A stretch of DNA of 64,000 nucleotides from NCBI GenBank assembly GCA_001302245.1, contig LGYU01000029.1, positions 1 to 64,000 of the forward strand, given 5' to 3'. The notes under the pieces are model-generated. The model did no database searches. It was not told the origin of the DNA and saw nothing but the letters and a program-made list of their open reading frames with translations. A program made the translations under genes and the position numbers. The stretch is from Chitinophagaceae bacterium PMP191F. Lineage in GTDB: Bacteria; Bacteroidota; Bacteroidia; Chitinophagales; Chitinophagaceae. Position 1 is the stretch's first letter. The number at the start of each line of letters is the position of its first letter. This document shows, one piece after another, positions 1 to 9,289 of the stretch.

Positions 1-488
1 CTTCTACTTCCGATTATATCGTTGCCGGCAATGCGCAACCCAAAATGATGTACGGATGGAGTAACAGCTTTACCTATAAAAATTTCGATCTGAATTTCTT
101 TTTCCGAGGTGTAACCGGTAATAAAATTCTGAATGCCACACTGGCCGGTTTAAACAGTCCTTCCGACGCAAAGAACAACAATATTCCAAAGTTCACATTG
201 GGTGAATCGTATAATGATGATAAAGCATACCTGATCTCTGACCGTTTCCTGGAAAGTGGTTCTTACCTGCGTTTGGATAATGCTACACTGGGTTATACAG
301 TACGTACCGGTGTGCCTGCTATCAGCAAACTGCGTTTCTATGCGTCTGCCAACAATTTGTTTGTGATCACCAAATACAGGGGTATTGATCCGGAAGTGAA
401 TATGGGTGGTTTAACACCGGGTATAGACAACAATAATTACTATCCTAAAACAAGGTCATTCATTGCCGGTGTAAATGTGAGTTTTTGA
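1..488 (+). CDS. SusC/RagA-family TonB-linked outer membrane protein, C-terminal fragment
   Basis: The reading frame is open from the window edge (first full codon at base 3) to TGA at 486-488, so this is only the last ~160 residues of a protein that is normally about 1000 residues long. The text is typical of the SusC barrel end: a GNAQPK-MMYGWSN segment, the FDLNFFFRG strand, a RFLESGSYLRLDNATLGY strand, and a final strand ending in VSF with terminal Phe, the usual BAM recognition signature. SusC proteins import oligomeric nutrients together with a SusD lipoprotein, which follows 33 bp downstream. The substrate cannot be read from this fragment; the neighbouring phosphatases suggest a phosphorylated or phosphodiester compound (inference). 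Confidence 0.93.
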   Translation, partial: STSDYIVAGNAQPKMMYGWSNSFTYKNFDLNFFFRGVTGNKILNATLAGLNSPSDAKNNNIPKFTLGESYNDDKAYLISDRFLESGSYLRLDNATLGYTVRTGVPAISKLRFYASANNLFVITKYRGIDPEVNMGGLTPGIDNNNYYPKTRSFIAGVNVSF

Positions 489-521
489 TACACCGCAAAC
501 GATAAAATAACAATGAACATT

Positions 522-2123
522 ATGAAACGTCATATCTTTTTAAGTGCATTATTGCCGGCTATGCTGGTAACAGGATGCACCAAACTGGATGTTAATGTAG
601 AATCTCAATATACATCGGGCAATTTTCCCAGTACATCAGCTTCCTATGCCGCTGCTATCGGTCCATTATATACCCAGTTAGCTAATGGTGGTATCAGCTA
701 TGCTGTGGAATACTGGCGCGCCCAGGAATTGTCTACCGATGAGGCTATTATTCCTGCGCGTGATGGTAACTATGATGACAATGGTCAGTACCGTTTTATG
801 CACATGCATACCTGGGGAAAAGATCATCCGTATGTAACCGGTTGCTGGCAATGGGGATTTGGTGGCATCAATACTGCCAACCGTTTGCTGAGCCTGTTCT
901 CCTCAGCCCCGGACAATGCCACCAAGCCAACGGCAATTGCAGAGGTAAAAGCCATGCGTTCCCTGTTTTATTTCTTCATGATGGACCTGTATGGTAATGT
1001 ACCCATTATTGATACTTTCCCGGTAACAGGTTTGCCTGCCACACAGGACAGGAAAAAAGTTTTTGAATTTATTGAAAGTAACCTGAAAAGCGCGCTACCC
1101 AATTTATCATCTGCTGTAGATGCCTCTACCTATGGCCATGCTACCAAATGGATGGCGTTTGCATTGTTGTCAAAGATGTATCTGAATGCTGAGTATTATA
1201 CCGGCACACCGCGGTATACAGAGGCTGTTGCCATGGCAGACAGCATACTGATCAATAACAAATTTTCACTGGATGCTGATTATGCGTCAATCTTTAAACC
1301 CGATAACGGACCGCAGATCAAAGAAACTATTTTTGCCATTCCGTATGATGCCAACCTGATCCAGGGTAATCATTTTACCCGTTTTGGTTTACATCCTTAC
1401 CTGCAGGCCAAGTACAGCATTCCTTTCAGACCCAGTGTAGCTTTGAGTACAATACCTGATTTTTATGCCTATTTCAACCTGGCGAACGACATACGCAACG
1501 CAACCTGGCTGAATGGCAAACAATACAATTGGGATGGTACACCTATTATGGTGGCTACTACCATGAAATCACTGGATGCCACTTATAGCGGTACGGATTA
1601 CAATATCAACTGGCATGTGGAAATCACACCGGATCTGACACTCGTAAAATCTGCCACTATGGATGTAGGTAATGATATTAAAGGACAGTTGAAAGGTGTC
1701 CGTTCTATCAAATTCTATCCTGACCCGAATGCCAATGCTTCAACACGTTACCAGGGTAATGATATGCCGGTATTTCGTCTGGCGGATATCTTGCTGATGA
1801 AAGCGGAAGCGATTTTACGTGGTGCCACTGCTACTACTGTAAATAGTGAACTGCAGACGGCTCCTGTATTGGTAACCAAAGTCAGAACACGCGCCAAAGC
1901 AGCAGGTGTAACAACCATCGACCTGCAGGGTTTGCTGGATGAGCGTGCCAGGGAACTGGCCTGGGAAGGATGGCGCAGGAATGACCTGATCCGTTTTAAC
2001 AAATTTGAAGATGCTTGGGGTTTTAAAACAAAGAATACCAGCGAAACCTATAAACGCATCTATCCTATACCGGCTACTGAGCTGGCATTAAATCCCAACC
2101 TGAAACAGAACCTGGGATATTAA
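522..2123 (+). CDS. RagB/SusD family nutrient-uptake outer membrane lipoprotein
   Basis: SusD-type lipoprotein that caps the SusC pore at the cell surface and helps bind the substrate. A hydrophobic leader ends in the lipobox LVTGC, giving a lipidated Cys at residue 19 when counted from ATG 522; an in-frame ATG at 513 is the alternative start. The length (~533 residues) and the C-terminal pattern are typical: MPVFRLADILLMKAEAI, then a region with LLDERARELAWEGWRRNDLIRF and the closing YPIPATELALNPNLKQNLGY. It lies directly behind susC, and a strong hairpin terminator follows at 2159, so susC-susD end as one transcript. Substrate specificity is not evident from sequence. Confidence 0.95.
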   Translation: MKRHIFLSALLPAMLVTGCTKLDVNVESQYTSGNFPSTSASYAAAIGPLYTQLANGGISYAVEYWRAQELSTDEAIIPARDGNYDDNGQYRFMHMHTWGKDHPYVTGCWQWGFGGINTANRLLSLFSSAPDNATKPTAIAEVKAMRSLFYFFMMDLYGNVPIIDTFPVTGLPATQDRKKVFEFIESNLKSALPNLSSAVDASTYGHATKWMAFALLSKMYLNAEYYTGTPRYTEAVAMADSILINNKFSLDADYASIFKPDNGPQIKETIFAIPYDANLIQGNHFTRFGLHPYLQAKYSIPFRPSVALSTIPDFYAYFNLANDIRNATWLNGKQYNWDGTPIMVATTMKSLDATYSGTDYNINWHVEITPDLTLVKSATMDVGNDIKGQLKGVRSIKFYPDPNANASTRYQGNDMPVFRLADILLMKAEAILRGATATTVNSELQTAPVLVTKVRTRAKAAGVTTIDLQGLLDERARELAWEGWRRNDLIRFNKFEDAWGFKTKNTSETYKRIYPIPATELALNPNLKQNLGY

Positions 2124-2158
2124 TCTAAGTCGGGTAGGTAGTTTTCAACTTTTAACAT

Positions 2159-2194
2159 TGCCGTAGTTCGCATTAACGAACTACGGCATTTTCT
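2159..2194 (+). terminator. Intrinsic terminator after susD
   Basis: Perfect 12-bp inverted repeat TGCCGTAGTTCG / CGAACTACGGCA around a 6-nt loop, followed by TTTTCT. It separates the SusC/SusD transcript from the phosphatase gene that starts at 2210. Confidence 0.85.
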
Positions 2195-2209
2195 AATACT
2201 ATACATTTT

Positions 2210-3187
2210 ATGAAGATGAAACAGGTTTTTATTGTAATTGCCACCTGCATAGTGAGTATTGCAGCCGGAGCGCAGGCACCTTTAGTAAAAGATCTTGGTT
2301 ACAGAGGTGGTTCTATTGCGGGCATCAGGAAAATTGACAACGCCCTTCATTTTATACTGATGGGCGATTGGGGACGTAACGGGGATAATTACCAGAAAGA
2401 AGTAGCCGTTAATATGGGCAATGCCGCTCATGATCTGGGAGCTTCTTTTGTGGTAGCAACCGGTGATAATTTCTACCCTTATGGTGTGCAAAGCACCCAA
2501 GACTATCACTGGATCAGCAGTTTTGAAAGTATTTATACTGCACAATCACTGCATGTAAAATGGTATGTGGTATTGGGTAATCATGATTATGCATCCAATC
2601 CTGATGCACAGGTGGCATATACCAAAATCAGCAGTCGCTGGACGATGCCGGCACGCTATTACACTAAATCTTTTACAATTGGTAAAGATTCTTTGCTGAT
2701 GGTATTCCTGGATACAGATGCTATTGAAAAAGAATTGAGAGGCCAGGCACACGATAGCGTTAAATATGTAGCCGGCGCGGTAGAAAAACAGCGGCAGTGG
2801 CTGGAATCATTACTGGCGTCGAGCAATGCAAAATGGAAGATTGTTGTAGGACATCATCCTTTGTATACCGGTGGCTGGCGTAAAGATGATGAAGACACTG
2901 AAAGAATGCGCATTTTCCTGGAACCGTTGTTCAGCCGTTACAATGTAGATCTATACCTGTGTGGTCATGAGCACCACCTGGAATATACCAAACCAAAAGG
3001 TAAAACCCATTACATTATCTCCGGTGCTGCTTCAGAAGCCAGACCTGCTTCACTAAATCCTGCAGGTGGTAAATTCATTGCAGCAGAGCAGGGATTTGCC
3101 ACACTTTCAGTTGCCGCAAACCAGGTACTGGTACAGTTCATCAATTACCAGGGTAAGATATTGAACAGCTCTGTTATCACTAAGTAA
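2210..3187 (+). CDS. Purple-acid-type metallophosphatase (TRAP/acid phosphatase 5-like), exported
   Basis: A 325-residue phosphomonoesterase with an N-terminal signal peptide ending near AGAQA. The five metal-binding blocks of purple acid phosphatases appear in order: MGDWG (D53), GDNFY with the metal-bridging Tyr (D86, Y89), GNHD (N124, H125), GHHPLY near 215, and GHEHH at 252-256. The compact size resembles mammalian tartrate-resistant acid phosphatase rather than the long plant type. An ATG two codons downstream (2216) is an alternative start. It would act in the periplasm or at the surface, releasing phosphate from small organophosphates. Its place between susD and two further phosphoesterases suggests a joint role in organophosphate use. 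Confidence 0.9.
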   Translation: MKMKQVFIVIATCIVSIAAGAQAPLVKDLGYRGGSIAGIRKIDNALHFILMGDWGRNGDNYQKEVAVNMGNAAHDLGASFVVATGDNFYPYGVQSTQDYHWISSFESIYTAQSLHVKWYVVLGNHDYASNPDAQVAYTKISSRWTMPARYYTKSFTIGKDSLLMVFLDTDAIEKELRGQAHDSVKYVAGAVEKQRQWLESLLASSNAKWKIVVGHHPLYTGGWRKDDEDTERMRIFLEPLFSRYNVDLYLCGHEHHLEYTKPKGKTHYIISGAASEARPASLNPAGGKFIAAEQGFATLSVAANQVLVQFINYQGKILNSSVITK

Positions 3188-3275
3188 ATTCTGCATTCCG
3201 CTGGTTGGTGAATTGGGTTATTGAAATAAATTTCCGGTTCCGACAGCATTGTATTACTCATCAGTCATTCACCTT

Positions 3276-5078
3276 ATGCATATTTTGTTTTCCATTGCTA
3301 TCAGCCTGTTATCAGTTGTTGCAGTAGCACAACCGGCCCGGTATACCGTATCCAATATACATGCACACAATGATTATGAAAAGCCTTTCCCGTTCAAACA
3401 AGCATACAATGCAGGTGTCGGATCTATAGAAGCGGATGTATTTCTTACAGCGGATGGATTACTGGTGGCACACGATTCAATACAATTGCTGAGCAAACGT
3501 ACACTGGAGGTATTGTACCTGAAACCACTGGCGTGCTATATACAGCAGCATCATGGTCATCCGTATGCCGATAGCACCGCTTCACTGCAATTGATGGTTG
3601 ATATAAAAACGGCAGCAGTGCCAGCACTGGATGCACTGATACAACTGTTGCAGCAGTATCCCGCTATTATCCAGTGTCCGCAGGTGACTATTGTGATCAG
3701 CGGGAACAGGCCCGACCCGGAAACCTATACAAAATATCCTTCGTGGATAGGTTTTGATGGAGAGTTGCGCAAAACATATTCTGCGGTAGCCCTCAGTAGA
3801 ATTGTAATGATGAGTGATAATTTCAAAGCGTTCTCATCCTGGAACGGAAAAGGAATTATACCTGCTGTTGAAAAAAAACAAATTGATGCAGTGATCAGTA
3901 ATGCCCACGCTTTACAGAAAAAAGTACGTTTCTGGAATGCTCCTGATGAGGTCAATGCCTGGTTTCGGTTAATACATCTGCAGGTAGATTATATTAACAC
4001 TGATAAAGTGGCTGAATTATCAAAGTTTATGGTGCAACTGCCTGTCAATACCTATACTGCTACACAAACTTACCAGCTATATCGTCCTGCATATCGTACA
4101 GATGCCGTGAATAAAAAAGTTAAGAATGTTATCATCCTGATAGGAGATGGTACGGGTTTACCACAGTTATACGCTGGTTATACAGCCAATAAAGCTGCAT
4201 TGAATATTTTCAATATGCGCAGCAGCGGTTTGTCAAAAACCAGTTCGTATGATAGTTTTATTACCGATTCTGCACCCGGTTCTACAGCTATTTCATCGGG
4301 CAAGAAAACCAACAACAGGGCAGTGGGTGTTGATCATACCGGTGCTCCGCTGACCTTGTTGCCCACTATATTTGCAAAACGGAAAAAGAAAACAGGTCTT
4401 ATTACCTGTGGTGATATTACCGATGCCACACCTGCTGATTTTTATGCACACCAGTCTGAACGCAGTAGTTCCACAGCCATACTGGCCGATCTGCAACATG
4501 CAGATGTAGATATATTGATGGGATCACGCAATGACACCAGCATTGCGCCACTGAAAGCACTACAACAAACATTCAGTATTGTAGCATCAACAGAACAGGT
4601 AACTGATGCAGCCAGGAAATGGATTGTGATAGAACCACGTGCCGGTCTATCTATGCTGAAAGGTCGCGGAGACTGGTTATCAAAAGCATTTGATAAAACA
4701 TCAAAAATATTGTCTGCCAATAAAGAAGGTTTTCTGATGATGCTGGAAGGTGCCCAGATCGACCATGGTGGCCATGCCAATAACCTGCCTTACGTAGTAA
4801 CAGAGGTAATGGATTTTGACAAGGTGGTAGGCAAGGCCTTGCAGTTTGCAGATGCGGATGGTGAAACACTGGTGATAGTGACTGCCGATCATGAAACCGG
4901 CGGGCTTACCCTGCTGGATGGCGACTATACAAAAGGGTATGTTGGCGGCCAGTTTGCTACTACCGATCATACGGCATTGCCGGTGACCGTTTTTGCATAC
5001 GGACCACGCTCGTACCTGTTTACAGGTGTATACGAAAACACGGATATCTTCAGAAAAATACTGGAAGCGTTGAAATAA
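3276..5078 (+). CDS. Fusion of GDPD/PI-PLC-like phosphodiesterase and alkaline phosphatase, exported
   Basis: Two catalytic domains in one ~600-residue exported protein. After a signal peptide (cleavage near VAVAQ) comes a TIM-barrel-like phosphodiesterase domain with HAHNDYE (residues ~29-35), the EADVF strand (~52) and VAHD (~64-67), as in the PI-PLC/glycerophosphodiester phosphodiesterase superfamily. From about residue 280 a complete alkaline phosphatase follows: IGDGTG metal ligand, TDSAPGSTAISSG with the nucleophilic Ser (~332), EGAQIDHGGH (~491), TADHETGG, and TTDHTALP. All ligands of the three-metal site are present. The start at ATG 3276 is preferred because it opens directly into the signal peptide; a TTG lies at 3249. 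A diesterase joined to a monoesterase could convert a glycerophosphodiester through glycerol phosphate to glycerol and Pi (inference). Confidence 0.88.
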   Translation: MHILFSIAISLLSVVAVAQPARYTVSNIHAHNDYEKPFPFKQAYNAGVGSIEADVFLTADGLLVAHDSIQLLSKRTLEVLYLKPLACYIQQHHGHPYADSTASLQLMVDIKTAAVPALDALIQLLQQYPAIIQCPQVTIVISGNRPDPETYTKYPSWIGFDGELRKTYSAVALSRIVMMSDNFKAFSSWNGKGIIPAVEKKQIDAVISNAHALQKKVRFWNAPDEVNAWFRLIHLQVDYINTDKVAELSKFMVQLPVNTYTATQTYQLYRPAYRTDAVNKKVKNVIILIGDGTGLPQLYAGYTANKAALNIFNMRSSGLSKTSSYDSFITDSAPGSTAISSGKKTNNRAVGVDHTGAPLTLLPTIFAKRKKKTGLITCGDITDATPADFYAHQSERSSSTAILADLQHADVDILMGSRNDTSIAPLKALQQTFSIVASTEQVTDAARKWIVIEPRAGLSMLKGRGDWLSKAFDKTSKILSANKEGFLMMLEGAQIDHGGHANNLPYVVTEVMDFDKVVGKALQFADADGETLVIVTADHETGGLTLLDGDYTKGYVGGQFATTDHTALPVTVFAYGPRSYLFTGVYENTDIFRKILEALK

Positions 5079-5224
5079 GCCTGTTATCTGTTAATTAAAA
5101 ATGGAACTTCTTTCGTCAGGAATACCGTTTTAGTTGTTTCTATTGAAACCCTGCAATACGGCATTGCTTATACAGATTATTTGCTGTAAGTTATAGACAG
5201 GTATCAGGGTTAAAATATCGGTAT

Positions 5225-6607
5225 ATGTACGATTCAATGTGTAAACAACTGAAAAAGACTGTTCTCAGTGTCTGCTTTGCATGTGTAACTGTTATGAGTG
5301 GTGTGGCCCAACAAGCCAAATATGTTGTGCTGGTCACCATCGATGGTTTTCGCCCGGAGTTTTACCTGGATGAAAGCTGGGGAATGCCGAATCTGCGGCA
5401 GATGATGCAGGACGGCGTATATGCCAAAGCTGTACGGGGCGTTTTTCCTACCGTTACCTATCCCTCTCACACCACTATTATTACCGGCGTAATGCCCGCC
5501 CGGCATGGCGTTTATTATAACGCGCCATTTGAACCCCAGGGATCAACCGGTAAATGGTACTGGGAAAGTAAATCCATACAGGTACCTACCTTATTTCAGG
5601 CGGTACATAATGCCGGTTTTACTTCTGCTGCGGTATTGTGGCCGGTAACTGTGGGTGCTGATATTGATTACAATGTGCCCGAAATATGGAGCACCGCCAA
5701 AGATGCAGACCGCGTAGTACCGATGCGGCAATACACCACACCCCATGGACTGTTTGAAGAAATAGAACAGAATGCTACCGGTAAACTAACGTATTATGAT
5801 CTGCATGGCGAGTACCTTGCCATGGATGAAAACCTGGCACGCATGGGCGCCTACCTGATCAAGACCTATAAACCCCGTTTCACTGCAATACATTTTCCCT
5901 GTGTAGATGAAGCTGCACATACTGAAGGGCGTGATGGTCATGAAGTAAGGCTGGCCGTTACTTCTGCTGATCATTGTATCGGTAAATTGTTGGAGGCTAT
6001 TAAACTGGCAGGTATCAAAGACAGTACAGCTATTATTGTTACCGGCGATCATGGTTTTGCAGATATACATACGGTGTTATTTCCCAATGTATGGCTGGCG
6101 GCTAATAAACTGTTGTCCAAAGATGCCAATACAGTGACATGGAAAGCCATGTTCCAATCAGCCAGTGGTTCTGCTTTTTTATACCTGAAAGACAGCAATG
6201 ATAATAAAACTCTGCAGGAAGTGCGTACCATACTCAGCAAAGTTCCGCCTGCACAGAAAAAGCTTTTCAGGATCATTGAACGGAAAGAGCTGGATGAAAT
6301 GGGTGTAGACCGGCGTGCAGCACTGGCGCTGGTTCCGGTAGATGGAGTAGCAATAGGTATGGCATATAGTACAGACGTGTTGAGAGCTGCGGGTCAGAAG
6401 GGAACACATGGCTACTTGCCGGATAATAAGAATATGTACACTGGTTTTGTGGCTGCGGGCGCGGGCTTTAATAAAGGAATGATAGTGCCCCTCATGGGAC
6501 TGGAGGACATGGCGCCGCTTGTTACACAATTACTAGGTATCTCTACATTGCCCGAAGCAGAAGGAGTAGTATACCCGGGTATGCTGAAAAAGATACAGGC
6601 TAAATAA
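5225..6607 (+). CDS. NPP-type ectonucleotide pyrophosphatase/phosphodiesterase, exported
   Basis: A 460-residue alkaline-phosphatase-superfamily phosphodiesterase. A signal peptide ends near SGVAQQ. Metal and nucleophile positions are visible: VTIDGFRPE (D40), FPTVTYPSHTT with the nucleophilic Thr at about 78, the CVDEAAHTEGRDGHE segment with Asp and His ligands, GDHGF, and KGTHGYLPDNKNM with the last His. NPP-family members cleave nucleotide or lysophospholipid/glycerophosphodiester bonds; the substrate subclass cannot be fixed here. It follows the bifunctional phosphatase by 146 bp and precedes the glp genes, so it fits extracytoplasmic phosphodiester breakdown. Other ATGs (5237) are possible starts. 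Confidence 0.9.
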   Translation: MYDSMCKQLKKTVLSVCFACVTVMSGVAQQAKYVVLVTIDGFRPEFYLDESWGMPNLRQMMQDGVYAKAVRGVFPTVTYPSHTTIITGVMPARHGVYYNAPFEPQGSTGKWYWESKSIQVPTLFQAVHNAGFTSAAVLWPVTVGADIDYNVPEIWSTAKDADRVVPMRQYTTPHGLFEEIEQNATGKLTYYDLHGEYLAMDENLARMGAYLIKTYKPRFTAIHFPCVDEAAHTEGRDGHEVRLAVTSADHCIGKLLEAIKLAGIKDSTAIIVTGDHGFADIHTVLFPNVWLAANKLLSKDANTVTWKAMFQSASGSAFLYLKDSNDNKTLQEVRTILSKVPPAQKKLFRIIERKELDEMGVDRRAALALVPVDGVAIGMAYSTDVLRAAGQKGTHGYLPDNKNMYTGFVAAGAGFNKGMIVPLMGLEDMAPLVTQLLGISTLPEAEGVVYPGMLKKIQAK

Positions 6608-6674
6608 CCAATAAAAATATTTGTCTCGCGGGTCCGGACAAATGAGAATCAATATTATTTCAGGCGATGTACAT

Positions 6675-6697
6675 GGCTGGTATTTCACCAGCCAAAT
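6675..6697. terminator. Hairpin between convergent NPP and DeoR genes
   Basis: GGCTGGT-ATTTC-ACCAGCC forms a 7-bp stem followed on the plus strand by AAATTTTTATTT. It lies between the stop of the NPP gene (6607) and the stop of the convergent DeoR gene (6704). A closely similar stem (GGCTGGTG-AAA-CACCAGCC) recurs at 26464. Confidence 0.5.
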
Positions 6698-6703
6698 TTT
6701 TAT

Positions 6704-7468
6704 TTATACAATCGTTACTTCTATGCCCAGGCTTTCCAGGTGTCGTACAAAATGCTCCGGAATACCGCTGTCAGTGATCACCTGGTTTACTTCTTCTATA
6801 CCGCATATTTTGCCAAATCCTTTTTTCCCAAATTTGGTGGAGTCGGCAAGTACGATCACCCGTTGAGAAACTGCGATCATCTGGCGGTTGAGATAGGCCT
6901 CATTTACATTGGTAGTGGTAAGACCAAATTCTACATCAATGCCATCCACGCCCAGGAATACCTTGCTGCAGAAAAAGTCCTGTAAAATTTTCTCTGCATA
7001 AGGCCCCGCTACAGAAGATGAGTTTTTCCGCAATACACCGCCCAGTTGTATCACTTCCACAGTGGGGTGTCGCAGCAATTCCAGCGAAACCTGCAAGGAA
7101 GAGGTGACCACAGTTAAGTTGCCTTTCGGTTGAATTTGTTTGGCCAATGCCAGTACGGTAGTGCCCGAAGCTATCACGATAGAGTCATCGGTTGTGATGG
7201 TCTGAGCTGCTGCCTGGGCAATTTTTATTTTTTCGCCGGATTGCAATTGTTCTTTTTCATTCACCGGCCTGTCAGCAGTGTAAGGATTTTTAATGGTGGC
7301 ACCCCCATGCGTTCTGAATAATAACTGTTTGTCTTCCAGTAATTTCAGGTCTTTCCGGATGGTTACAGACGATACGTTCAGTTCCCCGCACAGATCCAGT
7401 ACATTGGCACTGCCTTCCCGCTGCAGTTTGTCCAGTATAAATTGATGGCGTTCGGTGATCGTTAGCAT
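6704..7468 (-). CDS. DeoR/GlpR-family transcriptional repressor
   Basis: A 254-residue sugar-phosphate-responsive repressor. The N-terminal winged helix covers about residues 1-57 and has the DeoR signature (VLDLCGELNVSSVTIRKDL, then the EDKQLLFRTHGGA wing). The C-terminal DeoRC sensor domain has the DDSIVIASGTTVLALA and VFLGVDGID segments that bind phosphorylated ligands. It is divergent from glpD with 119 bp between the starts, the classic arrangement for a GlpR-like repressor that senses glycerol 3-phosphate. The shared intergenic DNA contains T-rich tandem and inverted repeats (7522-7588) that could be its operators. The ligand is inferred from context only. Confidence 0.9.
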   Translation of the reverse strand: MLTITERHQFILDKLQREGSANVLDLCGELNVSSVTIRKDLKLLEDKQLLFRTHGGATIKNPYTADRPVNEKEQLQSGEKIKIAQAAAQTITTDDSIVIASGTTVLALAKQIQPKGNLTVVTSSLQVSLELLRHPTVEVIQLGGVLRKNSSSVAGPYAEKILQDFFCSKVFLGVDGIDVEFGLTTTNVNEAYLNRQMIAVSQRVIVLADSTKFGKKGFGKICGIEEVNQVITDSGIPEHFVRHLESLGIEVTIV

Positions 7469-7521
7469 AGTTGGTCAAATAAAAGTAACCAAATCCTGGT
7501 TCAGAAAAAACTTTTAACTTT

Positions 7522-7588
7522 CGTTTTGTTTTGTTTAAATTTAATATGAAATAAAATGAAACTTAAAAAGAAAGATAATTAAACAAAA
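7522..7588. promoter_or_regulatory. Putative DeoR operator region between deoR and glpD
   Basis: The divergent intergenic DNA holds a period-5 run (TCG-TTTTG-TTTTG-TTTAA) and a perfect 10-bp inverted repeat TTTTGTTTAA (7529-7538) / TTAAACAAAA (7579-7588), the second arm touching the glpD start codon. T/G-rich tandem repeats are common DeoR-family targets. Assignment to the neighbouring repressor is inference. Confidence 0.45.
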
Positions 7589-9189
7589 TGAAACCAATTC
7601 CTTTTGAGCGGGAACGGATGCTGGAATACCTGCAACAAGATATTGTGTGGGATGTGCTGGTGATAGGAGGCGGGGCTACCGGGTTGGGCGTGGCAGTTGA
7701 TGCGGCTTCACGGGGCTATCGCACATTGTTGCTGGAAGGATATGATTTTGCAAAAGGAACTTCCAGTCGCAGTACCAAACTGGTGCATGGCGGCGTACGC
7801 TACCTGGCGCAGGGTAATATTTCCCTCGTGTATGATGCCCTGCATGAAAGAGGGTTGATGCAGAAAAATGCAGCACACCTGGTGCACCGGCAATCATTTA
7901 TTATTCCCTGTTATAGCTGGTTTGCCAAACTGAAATACCTGGCCGGGCTTACCATTTACGATTGGTTGTCGGGACGCTTCAGTTTTGGAAAGTCGCGTTT
8001 ACTGAAACGCAAAACGGTACAGGAACGTTTGCCGGGCATCCGGCCTGAATCGCTGACAGGCGGCATAGAATATTTTGACGGACAATTTGATGATGCGCGT
8101 ATGGCTGTTAACCTGGCTCAAACCTGTGCTGAACAGGGTGGCGTGGTATTGAACTATTGCCGGGTAACAGGATTGATAAAAGAAAATGACCGGGTTTGTG
8201 GGGTACAGGTCACAGATACAGAACACAATCAAAACTATACGGTACAATCGAAAACCGTGATCAATGCTACCGGGGTATTTGTGGATGATGTATTGCAGAT
8301 GGATATGCCCAAAGGAAAACACCTGGTACGGCCCAGCCAGGGAGTGCATATTGTACTGGACCGATCGTTTATGCCTGGCATCAGTGCCATGATGATACCG
8401 GAAACAACAGATGGCCGTGTGCTGTTTGCCGTACCCTGGCATCAGCACATTGTAGCAGGTACTACTGATACACCGCTGGAACAACATTCGCCGGAACCGG
8501 TTGCTTTGCAACAGGAGATCCGTTTTATTTTAAATACACTGAAACAATATGTGGCACATGTGCCGGAAGAAAAAGATGTGTTGAGTGTATTTGCAGGTCT
8601 GCGTCCGCTGGCAGCACCGGACAAAGATACCAACAGCACTAAAGAGATCTCGCGCAACCACAAGTTGATCATAAGCACGTCAGGTCTGATCACCATTACC
8701 GGTGGAAAATGGACCACTTATCGTAAAATGGCAGAAGACACCGTGAACAAAGCGGCAGTGACTGGTAATCTTCCTGCTTCAGCCTGTGTTACAAAAGAGC
8801 TGGCCATACATGGGTGCAGCACTGCCGTATCTTCAACACATCTTGCTGTATATGGAACTGATGAGCATGGAATTAACCAGTTACTACAACAACAGCCTGC
8901 ATCCGCTGTATTGCTGGCAGCAGGGTTGCCTTATACAGAAACAGAAGTAATATGGGCTGCCCGGCATGAAATGGCACGTACAGTAGAAGATGTACTTGCC
9001 CGGCGTATACGCGTATTGTTCCTGGATGCCCGGGCTGCTATACAGGCGGCTCCGCGGGTAGCGGCAATTCTTGCCGGTGAGTTGCAAAAGGATGAACAAT
9101 GGCAGCAGCAACAGGTGAAAAATTTTATTACATTGGCACAACAATACCTGCTGGTAAATCCAGCCGTGAAGGAAATGAAGGCCAAGTAA
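7588..9189 (+). CDS. glpD: FAD-dependent glycerol-3-phosphate dehydrogenase
   Basis: Oxidises sn-glycerol 3-phosphate to dihydroxyacetone phosphate, passing electrons to the quinone pool at the inner membrane. The 533-residue protein begins with a Rossmann FAD site (VLVIGGGATGLGVAVDAASR, residues ~25-44), followed by the family signature KGTSSRSTKLVHGGVRYL. The region around IVAGTTDTPLE and SVFAGLRPLA and the GGKWTTYRKMAED segment are also diagnostic of GlpD/GlpA. The C-terminal cap domain (from ~400) is present, so the length is normal. It is the first gene of a glpD-glpK-glpF series divergent from a DeoR repressor, whose probable operator reaches the start codon. Confidence 0.96.
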   Translation: MKPIPFERERMLEYLQQDIVWDVLVIGGGATGLGVAVDAASRGYRTLLLEGYDFAKGTSSRSTKLVHGGVRYLAQGNISLVYDALHERGLMQKNAAHLVHRQSFIIPCYSWFAKLKYLAGLTIYDWLSGRFSFGKSRLLKRKTVQERLPGIRPESLTGGIEYFDGQFDDARMAVNLAQTCAEQGGVVLNYCRVTGLIKENDRVCGVQVTDTEHNQNYTVQSKTVINATGVFVDDVLQMDMPKGKHLVRPSQGVHIVLDRSFMPGISAMMIPETTDGRVLFAVPWHQHIVAGTTDTPLEQHSPEPVALQQEIRFILNTLKQYVAHVPEEKDVLSVFAGLRPLAAPDKDTNSTKEISRNHKLIISTSGLITITGGKWTTYRKMAEDTVNKAAVTGNLPASACVTKELAIHGCSTAVSSTHLAVYGTDEHGINQLLQQQPASAVLLAAGLPYTETEVIWAARHEMARTVEDVLARRIRVLFLDARAAIQAAPRVAAILAGELQKDEQWQQQQVKNFITLAQQYLLVNPAVKEMKAK

Positions 9190-9212
9190 AAGATGTGAAA
9201 TCAGGAAATGTC

Positions 9213-9245
9213 TGTAATGACAGGAGACAACGATCTGTCATTACA
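9213..9245. repeat. 11-bp inverted repeat in the glpD-glpK spacer
   Basis: TGTAATGACAG (9213-9223) and CTGTCATTACA (9235-9245) form a perfect stem with an 11-nt loop. The T-run (CTTTTTTCTT) begins 15 nt later, which is far for a standard terminator. It could be an attenuator, an mRNA processing or stabilising element, or a protein site that sets the glpD:glpK ratio. Confidence 0.6.
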
Positions 9246-9289
9246 AGTGTTGATACAGAACTTTTTTCTTAACCATAAAAACGATACGC

